DNA of 64,000 bases. It comes from Ramazzottius varieornatus. Taxonomy: Eukaryota > Tardigrada > Eutardigrada > Parachela > Ramazzottiidae. The stretch's first letter is position 1. The number at the start of each line of letters is the position of its first letter. Under the pieces are notes generated by a model. The model was not told the origin of the DNA and searched no databases. It saw nothing but the letters and a program-made list of their open reading frames with translations. Location: the NCBI GenBank assembly GCA_001949185.1, contig BDGG01000001.1:5870876-5934875 (forward strand), given 5' to 3'. A program made the position numbers and the translations under genes. Positions 20,907 to 31,409 of this stretch are shown in pieces.

Positions 20907-22273
20907 TCAGTCCAATCCTGTCCAATGAGGGAGGAAGTAATCATTTTCTCTGTAGTTTCGAGCTATCGCCGAGTGCGGTCTCGCCCAGTGATTGTAATAG
21001 ACGACGTCCAGAGCATCACCCTGATAGGCACCCCACCATCCAAGTGATCCCACAGACAGGATAAGGTGATCTGCAAGCATCAGCATTGCTAGCGTAACAA
21101 CTGGATCCATGCTCTCCACGAACACGATATTGGCCACACCCTCGAAAGCTGTTCGGCACCAGGAAACATCATCACTGACAGCGAAAAGCATGGCGCCAGG
21201 ATACATAGCACTCATTCGAGCAATTGCACGCAAAAAATATCGTTTGTTCGTGGCAGAATAACCAGGCGATGCGAGACCCGGCTCAAGAGCCATCTTGCGG
21301 AAGACAGATATACCGATGAGCACATCAACATCTTTCTTCGCTTCCAAACCAGCGAACAGTTTCTTGGCGGCTTGATCGTAGATGTCCTCTTTGAGTACAA
21401 ACTGATAGTCGAGGAGAGGTTTATATTTGTGAAAGTACTTCCACGATTGAAAGGACCCTCGAAGAACCGATACTTTGGCGTGTTGCTTTGCTGTGCTGGC
21501 TACTGGACTGCGAATGTCCATCCGACGACGGAGAGACTTGTCGAAAACACCCGGGGTGGAAACGATAAACACAGTTCTGTTAAGCAATCCTTGCCGGAAG
21601 CTTTGGCTATCTTGCTTTGACAGTAGCTGTGGTGAGTAAAACTCGTGCATGAAATTTTCCGAGTGCAAAATCGTTCCCGTGAAGACAGCTGGAAAATAGA
21701 TAGATGTACGCTTACGAATAACTGCTCACGCGATGTATTTGGTACCCCTTGGTTGCTCACCTTTTCGGGCACTGGCCTCCGCCATGCCGATAGTCGCAGC
21801 GGCAATAAAAAGGAAATCACCTAGGTCCGCATTTGATGGTATCTCGCCGGTTACGAAGAAGGTGTCTAAATATTGTGTTTCTTCTTGAGCTCGTCCTGGC
21901 AGGGACAGCATCCAGTCCGACAAAACTGGTCGTGGTAGTGAAAGACGGCATTGCACACGTGCTCTTATACGCTGGGTCACGTCATACGCTACCGGGAGGT
22001 GTTTCCCACATGCTCGATACGCGGGTGCTCCTCGGCGCGTCTCTGCAAGTAACAGTTATGATACGGACGGGTTAGGTAAAATAACTACTCATGGCACCAC
22101 TTCACGATGGTTTATGTTTATGTACCCAGAACGGGCTCACCAGTGAACAGAGATCCTGTGAACTCGATCAAGGTAACAGAGGAGGACGACGACAAAATAA
22201 ACAACAGAACGGCTGCGGTTGTAAACCCAACGGCGGTCAACCAGTATGTCGATGATGCTGATTTCCTATACAT
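20907..22273 (-). CDS. GT11 alpha-1,2-fucosyltransferase-like, degenerate donor motif
   Basis: Three exons (22273-22141, 21895-21761, 21688-20907) join in phase to 349 residues. The anchor is residues about 9-36 (TYWLTAVGFTTAAVLLFIL), giving a Golgi type II layout. The GT11 N-terminal signature appears as NADLGDFLFIAAATIGMAEA where active members have G-N-Q-M-F. The C-terminal family motif is SVGSLGWWGAYQGD, followed by YYNHWARP. The donor-binding H-x-R-R-x-D motif expected before the LAS block is replaced by SVFRKM, so GDP-fucose binding is doubtful. It may be a divergent enzyme or a non-catalytic relative. It lies tail to head, 244 bp from the next glycosyltransferase on the same strand. 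Confidence 0.78.
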
Positions 22274-22516
22274 CACTAGAACACTTTCATAAAGTTTCGA
22301 AAATGTTCCGTCCAGTGTAAATTTATAAAGCGTCAGATACCTTCCAAAATAACGAATCACGTTTAGAGAAGTCATGAATTGCAGCTTGAGCTGATTACTG
22401 CACCATTTCAAGTAGTGCTCACTTCGAGTTAGCAGTGTAACTTAACCTTCAGAGCACCTAACCTTGCGTGACGTACGGCAGAGGCTGACGAGGAGTTCGG
22501 GGAGATCAGGGATGTT

Positions 22517-24224
22517 TTAATCGAAATTGCATGAAAATGTTATTTCCCGGCTTTCCTTAATTGAGAGAGGAGATCCGTAGAGGATGAATCGGTAAATCTG
22601 ACCCAGGAAGGTCGGATTACTACGCATGGCCGTAAAACTCAGATTTAAAGCATCGGTTATTGTCATTACCCCAACTTCAACATCTCCTTGCAAAGGAAAA
22701 AGTCGTGCTTTATCCTGCAGCTCCTTTTGGGATAAATGCAACGTCTTCGGACTGAGGGCGTCTTCTAACCGTGAACTTGTAGGTTTCCTAATGTAGTACA
22801 TGTCGGAAGTCATTATTAAGCCTTGCATATTGTCTCGCTGCACCGCAGTGCTGGTCTCCGATGATTGCCTACAGAGGTAAAGCTGCGTTCCGGCGAATGA
22901 CTGTGACAGGTGAACGATCAAAGGTCCGGTCAATTCCGTGGTCGAGGGAGCATGGACGACTAGACGCTTCGGTGCAAGGTTCTTCAGAATCGAACGAAGT
23001 GAAATATATTCCGCGTTCGTGAGATCGTTGGGTTCGAACTGCGTTCTTTGTCGTTGCAGAATGTATTGCACCGACAGTCCGTCGACGGGCGGTTGAAATT
23101 GGCAGGAACTTGCAAGCTGGAGTATTGGTAGGCCAGGATTCACAATATCTCGAAACATCTGTGCAAACGATGAGTCTCTATTGAACAGCTCCGAATACGA
23201 CAGTTCATGGGTCTCATCTGGAACCAAAAGTCTGGTGTTCATCGTTTGTTCGATAGAATAGGCTTACAGTTCGCAGAGCAGAAGCATATGGTTTGCACTT
23301 ACAGTCGTCGTCGTTATGGACGTAGAAATGCCGCTTCCAGTTGTTCACATGCGCATGACGGAACTTGGCCCCTTCGTCTCCATAGTAGGTGTACATTCCT
23401 TTGTCGGCAAAGTGGATAGTCTTCCGGTACGTTGCGTTCGCCCCGTATAGCCTCATGGGAAACACACAAGCGTTATACATGGCAGCGATTGGGTTCTTTC
23501 CACAGTAACCTCTAAAGTTGACTTCGTATTCATGCAGCCATTCTCTGACGAAGTCGGTGTTGGGCCGGCAAGCGAATCCTCCACTGCTGATGAAGGTTTG
23601 ACCCTTCCAGAAGGTTTTCCCGAAGATACAGTCATAACGTTTTAGCCACTGTACAAGCTGAGACCGCTGACCAACAAAGTAGATATCGAAGTCAGCAAGG
23701 AACCCACCGTAATCTTTCGCTGCTTTCAGCTTGAATAGGTCCGCTTCCTGTTCTATCGTGATGAGCCTCCTGCCATTAGCCCAAAGAATTCGTTTGATCG
23801 GTATGACTTTGATGTGATTTTTCACGGCGTTCCAATAAGGCCCGGCGAACTCAGCATTCGTGTGTAGATAAATTGTTACCGGATGAAGGCGTTTCACAGC
23901 GGACACAATCGAAGCGTACTGGAGTACCTTGAGGTCGTAAGGAACTGCGCTTACCCGGTTCTCTAGCCACACGTAATGTACCAAGATATCTTCAGGTCTC
24001 TCAGACTCTTCCCGTACCCATTGTTTAGCGCTCCTCACGCGAACTAAATAGCACACGATGCAGCCCACAGCCAAGACTACCACGAGACTGGGTCTGTATT
24101 TTAACAAAGAACAGGCCAGCCTATGGCGTCGACCACGCAGGAGCAATTGGTGTTTCCTGTGGTCTCCGCGTCCTGTGCGGGAATTTCTACTTTCGGGGAA
24201 TACAGTCATTGTCTCGCTGGGCAT
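22517..24224 (-). CDS. DXD-type glycosyltransferase (GT32-like) with C-terminal extension
   Basis: Two exons (24224-23303 and 23217-22517) join at GACGACGACT|GTAAGT and GGTTCCAG|ATGAGA to give 540 residues. A basic cytoplasmic tail precedes an anchor (SLVVVLAVGCIVCYLV, about 47-62). The catalytic region has HYVWLENR, VTIYLHTNAEFAGPYWN and the metal/nucleotide-sugar motif KDYGGFLADFDIYF (DFD) seen in the sugar-binding DXD family that includes alpha-1,4-galactosyl- and GlcNAc-transferases. SSGGFACRPN and VNNWKRHFYVHNDDDCKCK follow. The last about 230 residues, encoded by exon 2, are not recognised; the stretch LYLCRQSS lies in their middle. Donor and acceptor cannot be predicted. Confidence 0.78.
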
Positions 24225-24286
24225 CTAGTGAGATTCGACATCTCAGGGCCTCGATTTCAAAGTGTTTCTGGTCAGCGCAGTATTAC

Positions 24287-24947
24287 GCTCTGTTTCATCT
24301 ACCGATGGGTGGTACTTTCAGCCTCCTGGCCAACCCATCCGAAATTTTTTATGGATTCTTTTAAGGCCATAGTTCTTAGTTCGCGAAGCGGGTCAACTTG
24401 GCCGTTTTAGAAAGTTAAGATCAGTTCTTGATCATCCCGCTACGGGGGAAGATCTACTGATAGGATCTCTGATCCTCAGTATGTACGATCCTCCACACAG
24501 TCGTACGCGTGAATCCGTCCCGGGTAGTGAGCACGCGGCAGACCGGCCAATCAACGGTCAGCTGTCAATCAGTCCAGCATGAATGTGCAGTATCACACAC
24601 GGTGAGCCCAGCGTGCCGTTGATCACCTGTTTATGTACTCAAGGCGCAAATCTGTNNNNNNNNNNNNNNNNNNNNNNNNNNNNNNNNNNNNNNNNNNNNN
24701 NNNNNCCTACCCGGGACGGATTCACACGTACGACTGTGTGGACGATCGTACATACTGAGGTTCAGAGATCCTATCAGTAGATCTTCTCCCGTAGCGGGAT
24801 GATCAAGAACTGATCTTAACTTTCTAAAACGGCCAAGTTGACCCGCTTTGCGAACTAAGTACTATGGCCGTAAAAGGATCCATAAAAAATTGTGGATGGG
24901 TTGGCCAGGAGGCTAAAAGCACCACCCATCGGTAGATGAAACAGAGC
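24287..24947. mobile_element. element with about 240-bp terminal inverted repeats, centre unsequenced
   Basis: Left arm 24287-24527 (GCTCTGTTTCATCTACCGAT ... CGTCCCGGGTAG) is repeated inversely at 24706-24947 with about 90% or better identity by eye. The centre (24528-24705) includes a 50-N gap. The arms contain a nested palindrome around GATCGTACATACTGAGG. No frame of note. Long arms with a short centre resemble foldback or long-TIR MITEs. A 3-bp TTA flank on each side is possible but imperfect. Confidence 0.75.
24656..24705. other. assembly gap (50 N)
   Basis: A run of 50 N inside the inverted-repeat element. The assembly probably failed at the hairpin; true length unknown. Confidence 0.98.
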
Positions 24948-25417
24948 TTAGCTTCAGACAGGCTACGTTTGTAACTTTCCAGTGGACGTAATTGAACAGG
25001 CTTACTCATGCACTTGGCAAATAACAAAATGGCATTGTCTACATGCACGAACTGTACGCGATCAGGCGTATCAGTATCCATCAGTGATTTCGGTTACGTG
25101 ACTGCTGAGCGGAACTTTGTCGCAGGTGTAGCATGATAAGCAGTAGTCACTGACTCCGTCTGACCTGTTGGTTGCGTCAATGGAACCTTCAAATAGAACT
25201 CACCGAGAACAGCTAAGGGTTAAAACGCCAACCACTTACGAACAAGACCGGATGACCGGAAGCGGTTTCGATCTAGTAAACTTTGAACCGTCATCTGTCG
25301 TCACGAATGCAGACAACTCCCGACACATCCGCGCCATCTGTGTCGAAACTCGAGGCCAGACGCGAGGCGCTTTTGCGCAGCTTAGCTGGTTGCAAATATC
25401 GCTGACAAATTCTGCAG
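24948..25417. other. intergenic, no gene recognised
   Basis: Short frames only, between two repeat elements. Confidence 0.35.
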
Positions 25418-25753
25418 TACGAGGTACAGGACATAATTCGGGCACAGCGGTTTTCGCACCATAATTCGGGCATATTTTCCCTCAGTTCCTGTGGCACGTA
25501 ATCACAAGCGTTTGTTTCTGGAGGTACATTGGTCTATCTACTCAAGGTCTCAACAGGTTTGAGAACGGGAAAATGTTGTAGGTCAGGGCAATCTATCGTG
25601 GGAGACACATGGGTCTGTCCAATGTTAAAAAACCTAAAGTTGTACCAACAGACGTATGATGAGGTATCAATCAAGCCTTGATCACGATGCTTAAACTTTT
25701 CGCGTTGCCCGACTTGTGATGCGAGAATCGCTATGCCCGAATTATGTCCTGCA

Positions 25754-26375
25754 CACGCATGACGAGATATTACGGGCCAGTAAAAATTATGGGCTACTAA
25801 AAATTATGAGCCAGTAGAAATTACGGGCTGGGCCCTTTCGCTGCGGCGGTACGGGCAGGTGATTCTTGCTGCAATTAAAAACCAGCATCGAAGGCTGTAC
25901 TGCTGTACGTACGTGCTGGACATTGGGCCGAGGAGCAAAAACATGTCATATTAATATTTATTGTGTGGTATCTTCGACATAACGTAGAACGGTGCTGCGC
26001 GGAAGTTTGAAGACTGGAGCTGCTTCGCATAGTGCCATTCCATTCCCGACACCAGATAGAGCATCCTTCAGGGCTTCTTCGGTGCATCGTCGATACCGTT
26101 TAATCTTGAAGGGCTGGGACATTTTCAAAAACGCTCACGGAAAGGATATCGGGACAAGGAGTCCAGAGCTTCTCCGAGAGAAGGTTGAATGTCTATGCAC
26201 AGTGAAACAGCTGATCAGCTGACGGCCACTGTCCATGACAATTTTCTACGGTTGAATTTACAGCGTTCGTCATTTGTCCGATTTCTGTTTCTGACTTCCA
26301 TACATATTGTAAATTTGCCGTCTTTTCCGCCTGGCCCGTAATTTTTTACTGGCCCGTAATATCTCGTCGTGCATG
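25754..26375 (-). mobile_element. 622-bp non-autonomous pogo-like element coding only a psq domain
   Basis: Terminal repeats are CACGCATGACGAGATATTAC (left) and GTAATATCTCGTCGTGCATG (right). Pairing runs about 40 bp, including GGGCCAGTAAAAA. The right flank is TA (26376-26377); the left flank is CA (25752-25753), a likely decayed TA. Related ends occur at 27383-27584, near 42.06-42.24 kb and near 20.25 kb. Confidence 0.82.
25958..26122 (-). CDS. 54-residue psq helix-turn-helix peptide inside a MITE
   Basis: ATG at 26122 opens a 54-codon frame ending TAA at 25958-25960. It begins MSQPFKIKRYRRCTEEALKD and ends LPRSTVLRYVEDTTQ. It is clearly homologous to the N-terminus of the pogo-like transposase at 19593 (MSEGFKIKRRRKYTEECLQD). 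It contains the DNA-binding helix-turn-helix and nothing of the catalytic domain. The stop falls where the transposase would continue. It could be a translated DNA-binding fragment or an unexpressed leftover of internal deletion. Confidence 0.6.
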   Translation of the reverse strand: MSQPFKIKRYRRCTEEALKDALSGVGNGMALCEAAPVFKLPRSTVLRYVEDTTQ

Positions 26376-26383
26376 TACCCTCG

Positions 26384-27380
26384 AACGACTTACCACGTTG
26401 TTATTGTACGTGGTAAGTGGTACCAGCTCAAAATATCGTTTGCCTACAATGCTGACCACGAATGTCGCGTAACCGAAAATCAATGTCAACTGACTTTTCT
26501 ATTAACCAGTCTTGCGTTTGATGATATATCGTTCGCTCACACTCCCGATGGTGCAGAATACCGAAGAGCTATTGAGTAATAACCACACCTTTTGATGCGT
26601 GTTAGTAGCCGTGACGCTTTGTACAATGCTATTTGACACTGACGTTCACTTTTGAAGAATCACGAAGGTGTCAGTAAGAGCCGCTGCCCGCTGGATGTTT
26701 TGAAGTATTTCATGGAGCGATATATCAGTCGCTTAATAGTACGGATCATGTGACCGGTAAAATTTGGTGACCTAGACAAGGAAACATGGGCCATTCTTGA
26801 CTGCCGCTCTCGCGTCACGTGACAGGTTCAAGGCAAACCTTAAATGTCCAAAATGTAGTTAGCATACTTTATTCTCTCGAAAGAGTCGCGCAATCCCGTG
26901 ATACGCCCGTAAATATTACTTGGTGAGGGTAAAGACATCGCAACTGTTGCGATGTCTTTACCCGCAACTGCGCAACTGTATGTTAACTTGCCGTACGTCC
27001 AACTGGTGTAGATATCGTTTTTTTTCATATTCCCAATGAGTGTGGGAGGCCGATTGGTTATTTTGTCAAATTCGTAAGTTTCGATGCGTTTTAGTGGCTT
27101 TGGCTCTTTCGAGCGTTACTGCTTTATAGTACCACTTTGTAAGTTCAGTTTCAAAGGTATCCGATGATGACGTTGAGAGTTTCAGTTCTTAATGGAATGA
27201 CGGTTCGATCAGCTGATATGATGGTTGATCGGTCATTACGCGAAACGATATTTCGGAAGTTGGTTTTGTTGTTAGCTGATATTCAAAGTTAATCAAACCG
27301 CCAGTTAAATATTTTGCCGGGACAATATTCCGGTCATAGAATGGTCTTTCTCACCACTCCACTGACTTGCCTTATTATCG
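26384..27380. other. intergenic with one perfect 18-bp palindrome
   Basis: No gene recognised. GGGTAAAGACATCGCAAC (26927-26944) is followed by one T and its exact complement (26946-26963). The DNA around it is unremarkable. Confidence 0.45.
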
Positions 27381-27382
27381 CG

Positions 27383-27584
27383 CCCGTACACCCACGATGG
27401 GAAGTTATGGGAAAGTGAAAACTATGGAATAAGCTTTTCGCTACGGCGCTACGGAAGCACGTACGTACGCGACCGATTCACAGTAATACACTTTCCGACA
27501 CTTTTCTACGGTCGAATTTCCATTTAGCCGTCCTTTCCGCCTCACCCACGATTTTGACTGTCCCATAAATTCCCATTGTGCGTG
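27383..27584. mobile_element. about 200-bp psq-family MITE with TA target duplication
   Basis: Left end CACCCACGATGGGAAGTTAT and right end ATAAATTCCCATTGTGCGTG are imperfect complements and are flanked by TA. The subterminal CTTTTCTACGGTCGAATTTC and GCCGTCCTTTCCGCCT match the longer element at 25754-26375. No ORF. Confidence 0.72.
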
Positions 27585-27710
27585 TATTGTTGGTTATAAA
27601 TCGCCTGCCATCGCGAAGACCGTGGGTGCAAAGTTGTCGCTAGGCCCGACTTCCTCTGATAACGTAGACTGGCCGAAAAGTCACGATATAATGTATCGAT
27701 TATCTAGCTA

Positions 27711-27836
27711 GACCGACTAGAGCACTGCCAGAAAGCAGAAACCGATCAAACGCCAATCGGTTATTGGTAACAACAACAAACTCGCCTTTCATTGGCGTTT
27801 GATCCATGTCCTTCTTTGGCAGTGTTGTGGTCGGCC
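27711..27836. repeat. about 126-bp foldback repeat
   Basis: GACCGACTAGAGCACTGCCA (27711 on) pairs with TGGCAGTGTTGTGGTCGGCC, and CGATCAAACGCCAAT pairs with ATTGGCGTTTGATC nearer the centre. No ORF. Confidence 0.6.
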
Positions 27837-27839
27837 TGG

Positions 27840-28690
27840 TTAAGTAATCAGTGCATTCTATCGTGACGTTCTGTGCCAGTCCATGTCATCGGAGGAAGTT
27901 AGGCCAGGCCATACCGCTACTTGGGTGAGTACGAGAAAAGTCACTTGATATCCTTCAGGTCGCATATCTGCCTTGATAGGGTTTTTGTGGTCGAGAAGCT
28001 GCGTGGAGTTGTTCGATTACGTTTCGGGGACTCTCAGTGTCTACGTATGTCCGTAGCAGCAGCAGTCAAAACAAGCACATGCTGATCGATCCATTTTCCC
28101 AAAAGACAACGCCCACGGTTTGCGAGTGGTTGATAATTCGAATATTTGCACACGTCTGTGTTGAGGGCGTCTTGTCGCGGAATGGCTGAAAAGTCAGTGC
28201 CATAGGCCATCCCATTTTCAGTTACGCACTTTGGTCGAAAGTATGACTTCATGGATCAAATCCAGCCTACTTGCCACGCTACTGCCAACCCCTAGTGGTT
28301 GCAAACACTGTTTATGCCTCTATAACTTACTTGTGCAATTGCTATTGGATGGTGTGTGAATCAATATTTAGATACATAAGACTCGCAGTCTCTCCGCTGT
28401 CAGCCGAACCCCGCATACGAACTGGTTAGCCTGCGCGATGAAACTCGCTCTGCCTAGTAAAATTATCGTGCCGGTACGGTAGACACTCAGAGACAGCTGA
28501 GCGCAAAGCAACTTACTCCATCTCTGATCACCATTCCCTCCGTCAGTTACCCCACATCGGTCTTGCGAGCTGCAAACGTTGATAGCACCCTGCTTAGCTT
28601 GACTTTATTATTCAGCATTTCAACCGTTGAGTACGTTGAACTACCTGCACGTCTCTTTTAGTCAGGTTTGATTATCGTAATTTTTTTACG
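27840..28690. other. intergenic, likely promoter region of H3-like copy A
   Basis: No gene recognised. The 28.35-28.69 kb part should contain the start site of the downstream gene; I see no strong TATA box. Confidence 0.35.
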
Positions 28691-28698
28691 ATTCGGAG

Positions 28699-29722
28699 AT
28701 GCCGAGACAAAAGCAACTGGCGATAAAGCGCACGGAAGCTGGTGCACAGCGAGCTCGGAAGAATGTTTCTCGTCCTCCCCCACAGCCCTCCAGCCCCAGA
28801 AGCTCCCGACGCGAACTGAGCCCGGAATACAGCAACATCGAGTCTCCAGCTTCGTCACCCCGTACTCCACCATCCTATGTTTCATCCACCCCTACTCGCA
28901 TCATTACTCGTGGAGATCGCTTCAGAACTGATCTTGTGGCCGATGAGCCTGTCGTCGTCCGACGTCCCAAGCCTGGCACAAAGAAAATCGTCGATGCCGG
29001 AAGACGCTCGACTCAAACCGAGAAGGTTATCCAGAAGAAGCGACAGAAACCTGGCGTGCTGGTCCTGAGGGATATTCGCCGACTGCAGAATACCACACAG
29101 TCGCTGATTCCCAGAGCACCCTTCAGCCGACTCGTCCGAGAAATTGCACTAAAGAGCAGTGTTCATGCTGATCTCCGTTTCCAGCAAGCTGCTCTACAAG
29201 CGTTGCAAGTAAGGAAATTCACACAAGCTGTTCTCAAATCGCATAAAAAAATAACGTAGAAAAATTGCCTGGAAAGGGTTTTGATATACCCTGTGTACTG
29301 TAGATCGCACGAAGTACACAGTATCCCTGACAAAAAGTTGAGCACATGGTCGGTCTAATTTTGATAATACATATTGACACATTGAGCAGTCCAGGGAAAT
29401 CTGACACATCAATGAATTCAATGTCGAAAAGCACTTTTTTATTTTCAGGAAGCTGCTGAGTTCTACCTGATCTCCATGTTTGAGGATGTGAACTTGTGCG
29501 CTGTCCATGGACGCCGAGTGACTATCATGCCACGCGATATTTCCTTGACGCTGAAGAGTACGCGATGATATGTTTTTTTTCTTTCTGCCGATAGACTTCT
29601 GTGCGAAAAAAGTGTGCTGACAATTTATCTTATCCTCTTTTGCAGTTCGAGGAGATACCCGCTTTCGGTCGTTGCAAGAGCGAGGACTCGTCTCAGTCCC
29701 TGCCATTCGAACTCAACGTTAA
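28699..29722 (+). CDS. CENP-A-like histone H3 variant, copy A (candidate CenH3)
   Basis: Three exons (28699-29208, 29449-29557, 29646-29722) join in phase to 231 residues. The first about 110 residues are a long Arg/Pro/Ser-rich tail beginning [15 protein letters not shown], unlike canonical H3. The histone fold follows: [14 protein letters not shown] (alpha-N), [14 protein letters not shown] (alpha-1), [33 protein letters not shown] (alpha-2, intron after ALQ) and [19 protein letters not shown] (alpha-3). Loop 1 ([12 protein letters not shown]) is two residues longer than in H3 (AQDFKTDLRF), a feature shared with CENP-A proteins. It would replace H3 in nucleosomes, and the longer loop points to centromeric chromatin. 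AATAAA near 29850 may be its polyadenylation signal. Intact by eye. Confidence 0.8.
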
Positions 29723-30540
29723 ATATTTTTCACCCTACTCCAAGGCCTCCGCAAAGAAAGACTTATCATTACCGCACAAAAAGGCAGCCCGACACGTACT
29801 AGAAAGTGGAAGAAACAAATAGCCTGACGGTTTTTCGAACATCAACCGGTCAAATAAAATTGGAAATCATTTCTCTTAGAAAGTAACGTTATAGTGTACT
29901 TTCCGTTCTCATCTTTAGTATTACCACGATGTATATTAGCTAGGAGATTTTACATCTGTGCTTGAGTTTGTCTGCCGTTGTCGTGGCGTTGTTGTCCCAT
30001 TCGTATAGTCCACACCAGATTCGTTATTCATCATCATCAAATTATCATAGCGCGCTGATTTTATCCAGTCCCAATAATTGGCTGAGAAACTGCAAATTGA
30101 TTTTCGACGTTGCCGATATTTCTCCGTTAGAAGCTTGTGGTTTACCATACAAAAGAGTATCGGAAATGCTGTATGCTGTACGTTCTGACAAAACCAAAGT
30201 GCTCAAAGCGAATTGTGAAGGAAGCAAGGCAAGTGAACCCCTCATGTGAAAGAACAAATAACAAAGCAGCATTTGGCATTGAAAAGGTTTAAAACTTTAA
30301 CGCATTCAAAATTCTTTCAGTTCAATTAGGGAGGTAGATTCAATCTGTTTTCTGGGGAAAGTGAGGAGATGTATCCTCCTGACGAACAAAACAGCATGGT
30401 CGACATTTAAAATCGAGCAGCTGTTTGTCTTGCACCGACAGTCCGCACGGTTCCTCGCTGATATTTTGGGTTTCCGGGAACTGAAAAAGGGATCTAACAA
30501 TTTAGAATATAGCAGAAATAGAACTGTCGATAAGTCGAAG
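29723..30540. other. intergenic, no gene recognised
   Basis: Short frames with no domain, between two H3-like copies. Confidence 0.4.
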
Positions 30541-30574
30541 TTTCTCTAATCAATACATACTTCTCACAGTCAGT

Positions 30575-31305
30575 GTGATGTCCCTCGGCATGATTGTCAG
30601 TCTACTTCCATGGTGTGCACACAAGTTCACGTCTTGAAACATCACCACCATGAAGTGCTCTGCCGCTTCCTGAAAATGTCTCTCATCACAGAATATCAAC
30701 AACTGTTTCGCTTGTAAGAAAATACATCGAGGACGACCTACCTGCAGCGCTAGCATGGCTGCAGACTGAAAGCGGATATCGAGTTTCATTTCCCTGCAAT
30801 CTCTCGAACAATACGACTGAAGGGAAGCTTGGGGATGATCATCTCCGACGTGGCTTGCAAGCGACGGATCTCCATCAAGGCGACCACACCCGGCTTACGA
30901 CGAGTCGTCCCGATGATCTTCTTGGTCTGCTCTCATCGGCGGCCTGCTTCCATCCCCAGCGAGCATCTGTTTGAAGCCGATGTCTCAGCTTGAGATGCCA
31001 TGGACTGCTTGCTTCTGTCGTTGCAGCGGCTGGAAGCGGTCAGTTCGTCGTGAGATGGTACGGGACGCGGACGATCGAGGAACTTTAGGAGTGGCTTGGG
31101 CGGATGGAATGTCCCTTTCCTCGACAGATTCGGCTTCAGAATGGAGTTGGCCGTTGTACTCCGGGCTGCGGCGGGCTTCTTCAGTCAGGTTCGAAGAAGG
31201 TCTTGGGGATGATCGAGTTGGCGCAGCAACATGCTTTCTGGCAACTTGGGGAGCTTCCACACGACCCAGAGTCTGCTTTCGGGGAGTCTGCTTGGTTCGC
31301 GGCAT
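30575..31305 (-). pseudogene. H3/CENP-A-like pseudogene, copy B
   Basis: Begins at ATG 31305 with MPRTKQTPRKQTLGRV, close to the canonical ARTKQTARKS tail. It continues as a long Ser/Pro/Arg tail to an in-frame stop at about 30985. The histone fold is still readable in another frame: [31 protein letters not shown], then a further frame change in loop 1, [16 protein letters not shown], the usual intron, and [20 protein letters not shown] with [10 protein letters not shown] (exon 2 starts 30669). At least two frame changes and several stops make it a pseudogene. Loop 1 appears to have the shorter H3 length. A TATA-like TATAAAA lies upstream. It is opposite in orientation to its three relatives. 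Confidence 0.8.
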
Positions 31306-31396
31306 TGTAGGTTTGCTAAAGAGACAGGAATTATGGGTACCACCGTGCCAGTAGCAAGAAGCAAGTAGTAGGGACCAATCTGGATGATTTTCGGAA

Positions 31397-31403
31397 TTTT
31401 ATA
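31397..31403 (-). promoter_or_regulatory. TATA-like box upstream of H3-like copy B
   Basis: The minus strand reads GTGTATAAAATTCC, about 95 bp upstream of ATG 31305. That would place a start site near 31370. Confidence 0.4.
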
Positions 31404-31409
31404 CACTAT

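Larger units (their letters stand above)
25420..26383. mobile_element. second copy of the 340-bp MITE, split by a psq-MITE
   Basis: The left terminus CGAGGTACAGGACATAATTC follows TA (25418-25419). The interior matches the inverted sequence of 15855-16194 (GTTTGAGAACGGGAAAATGT, GGTCTGTCCAATGTT). The right terminus reads TATGCCCGAATTATGTCCTG up to 25751. Its final bases CCCTCG appear only after the inserted element, at 26378-26383. The 25754-26375 element therefore landed in a TA within this right terminal repeat. Confidence 0.78.
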
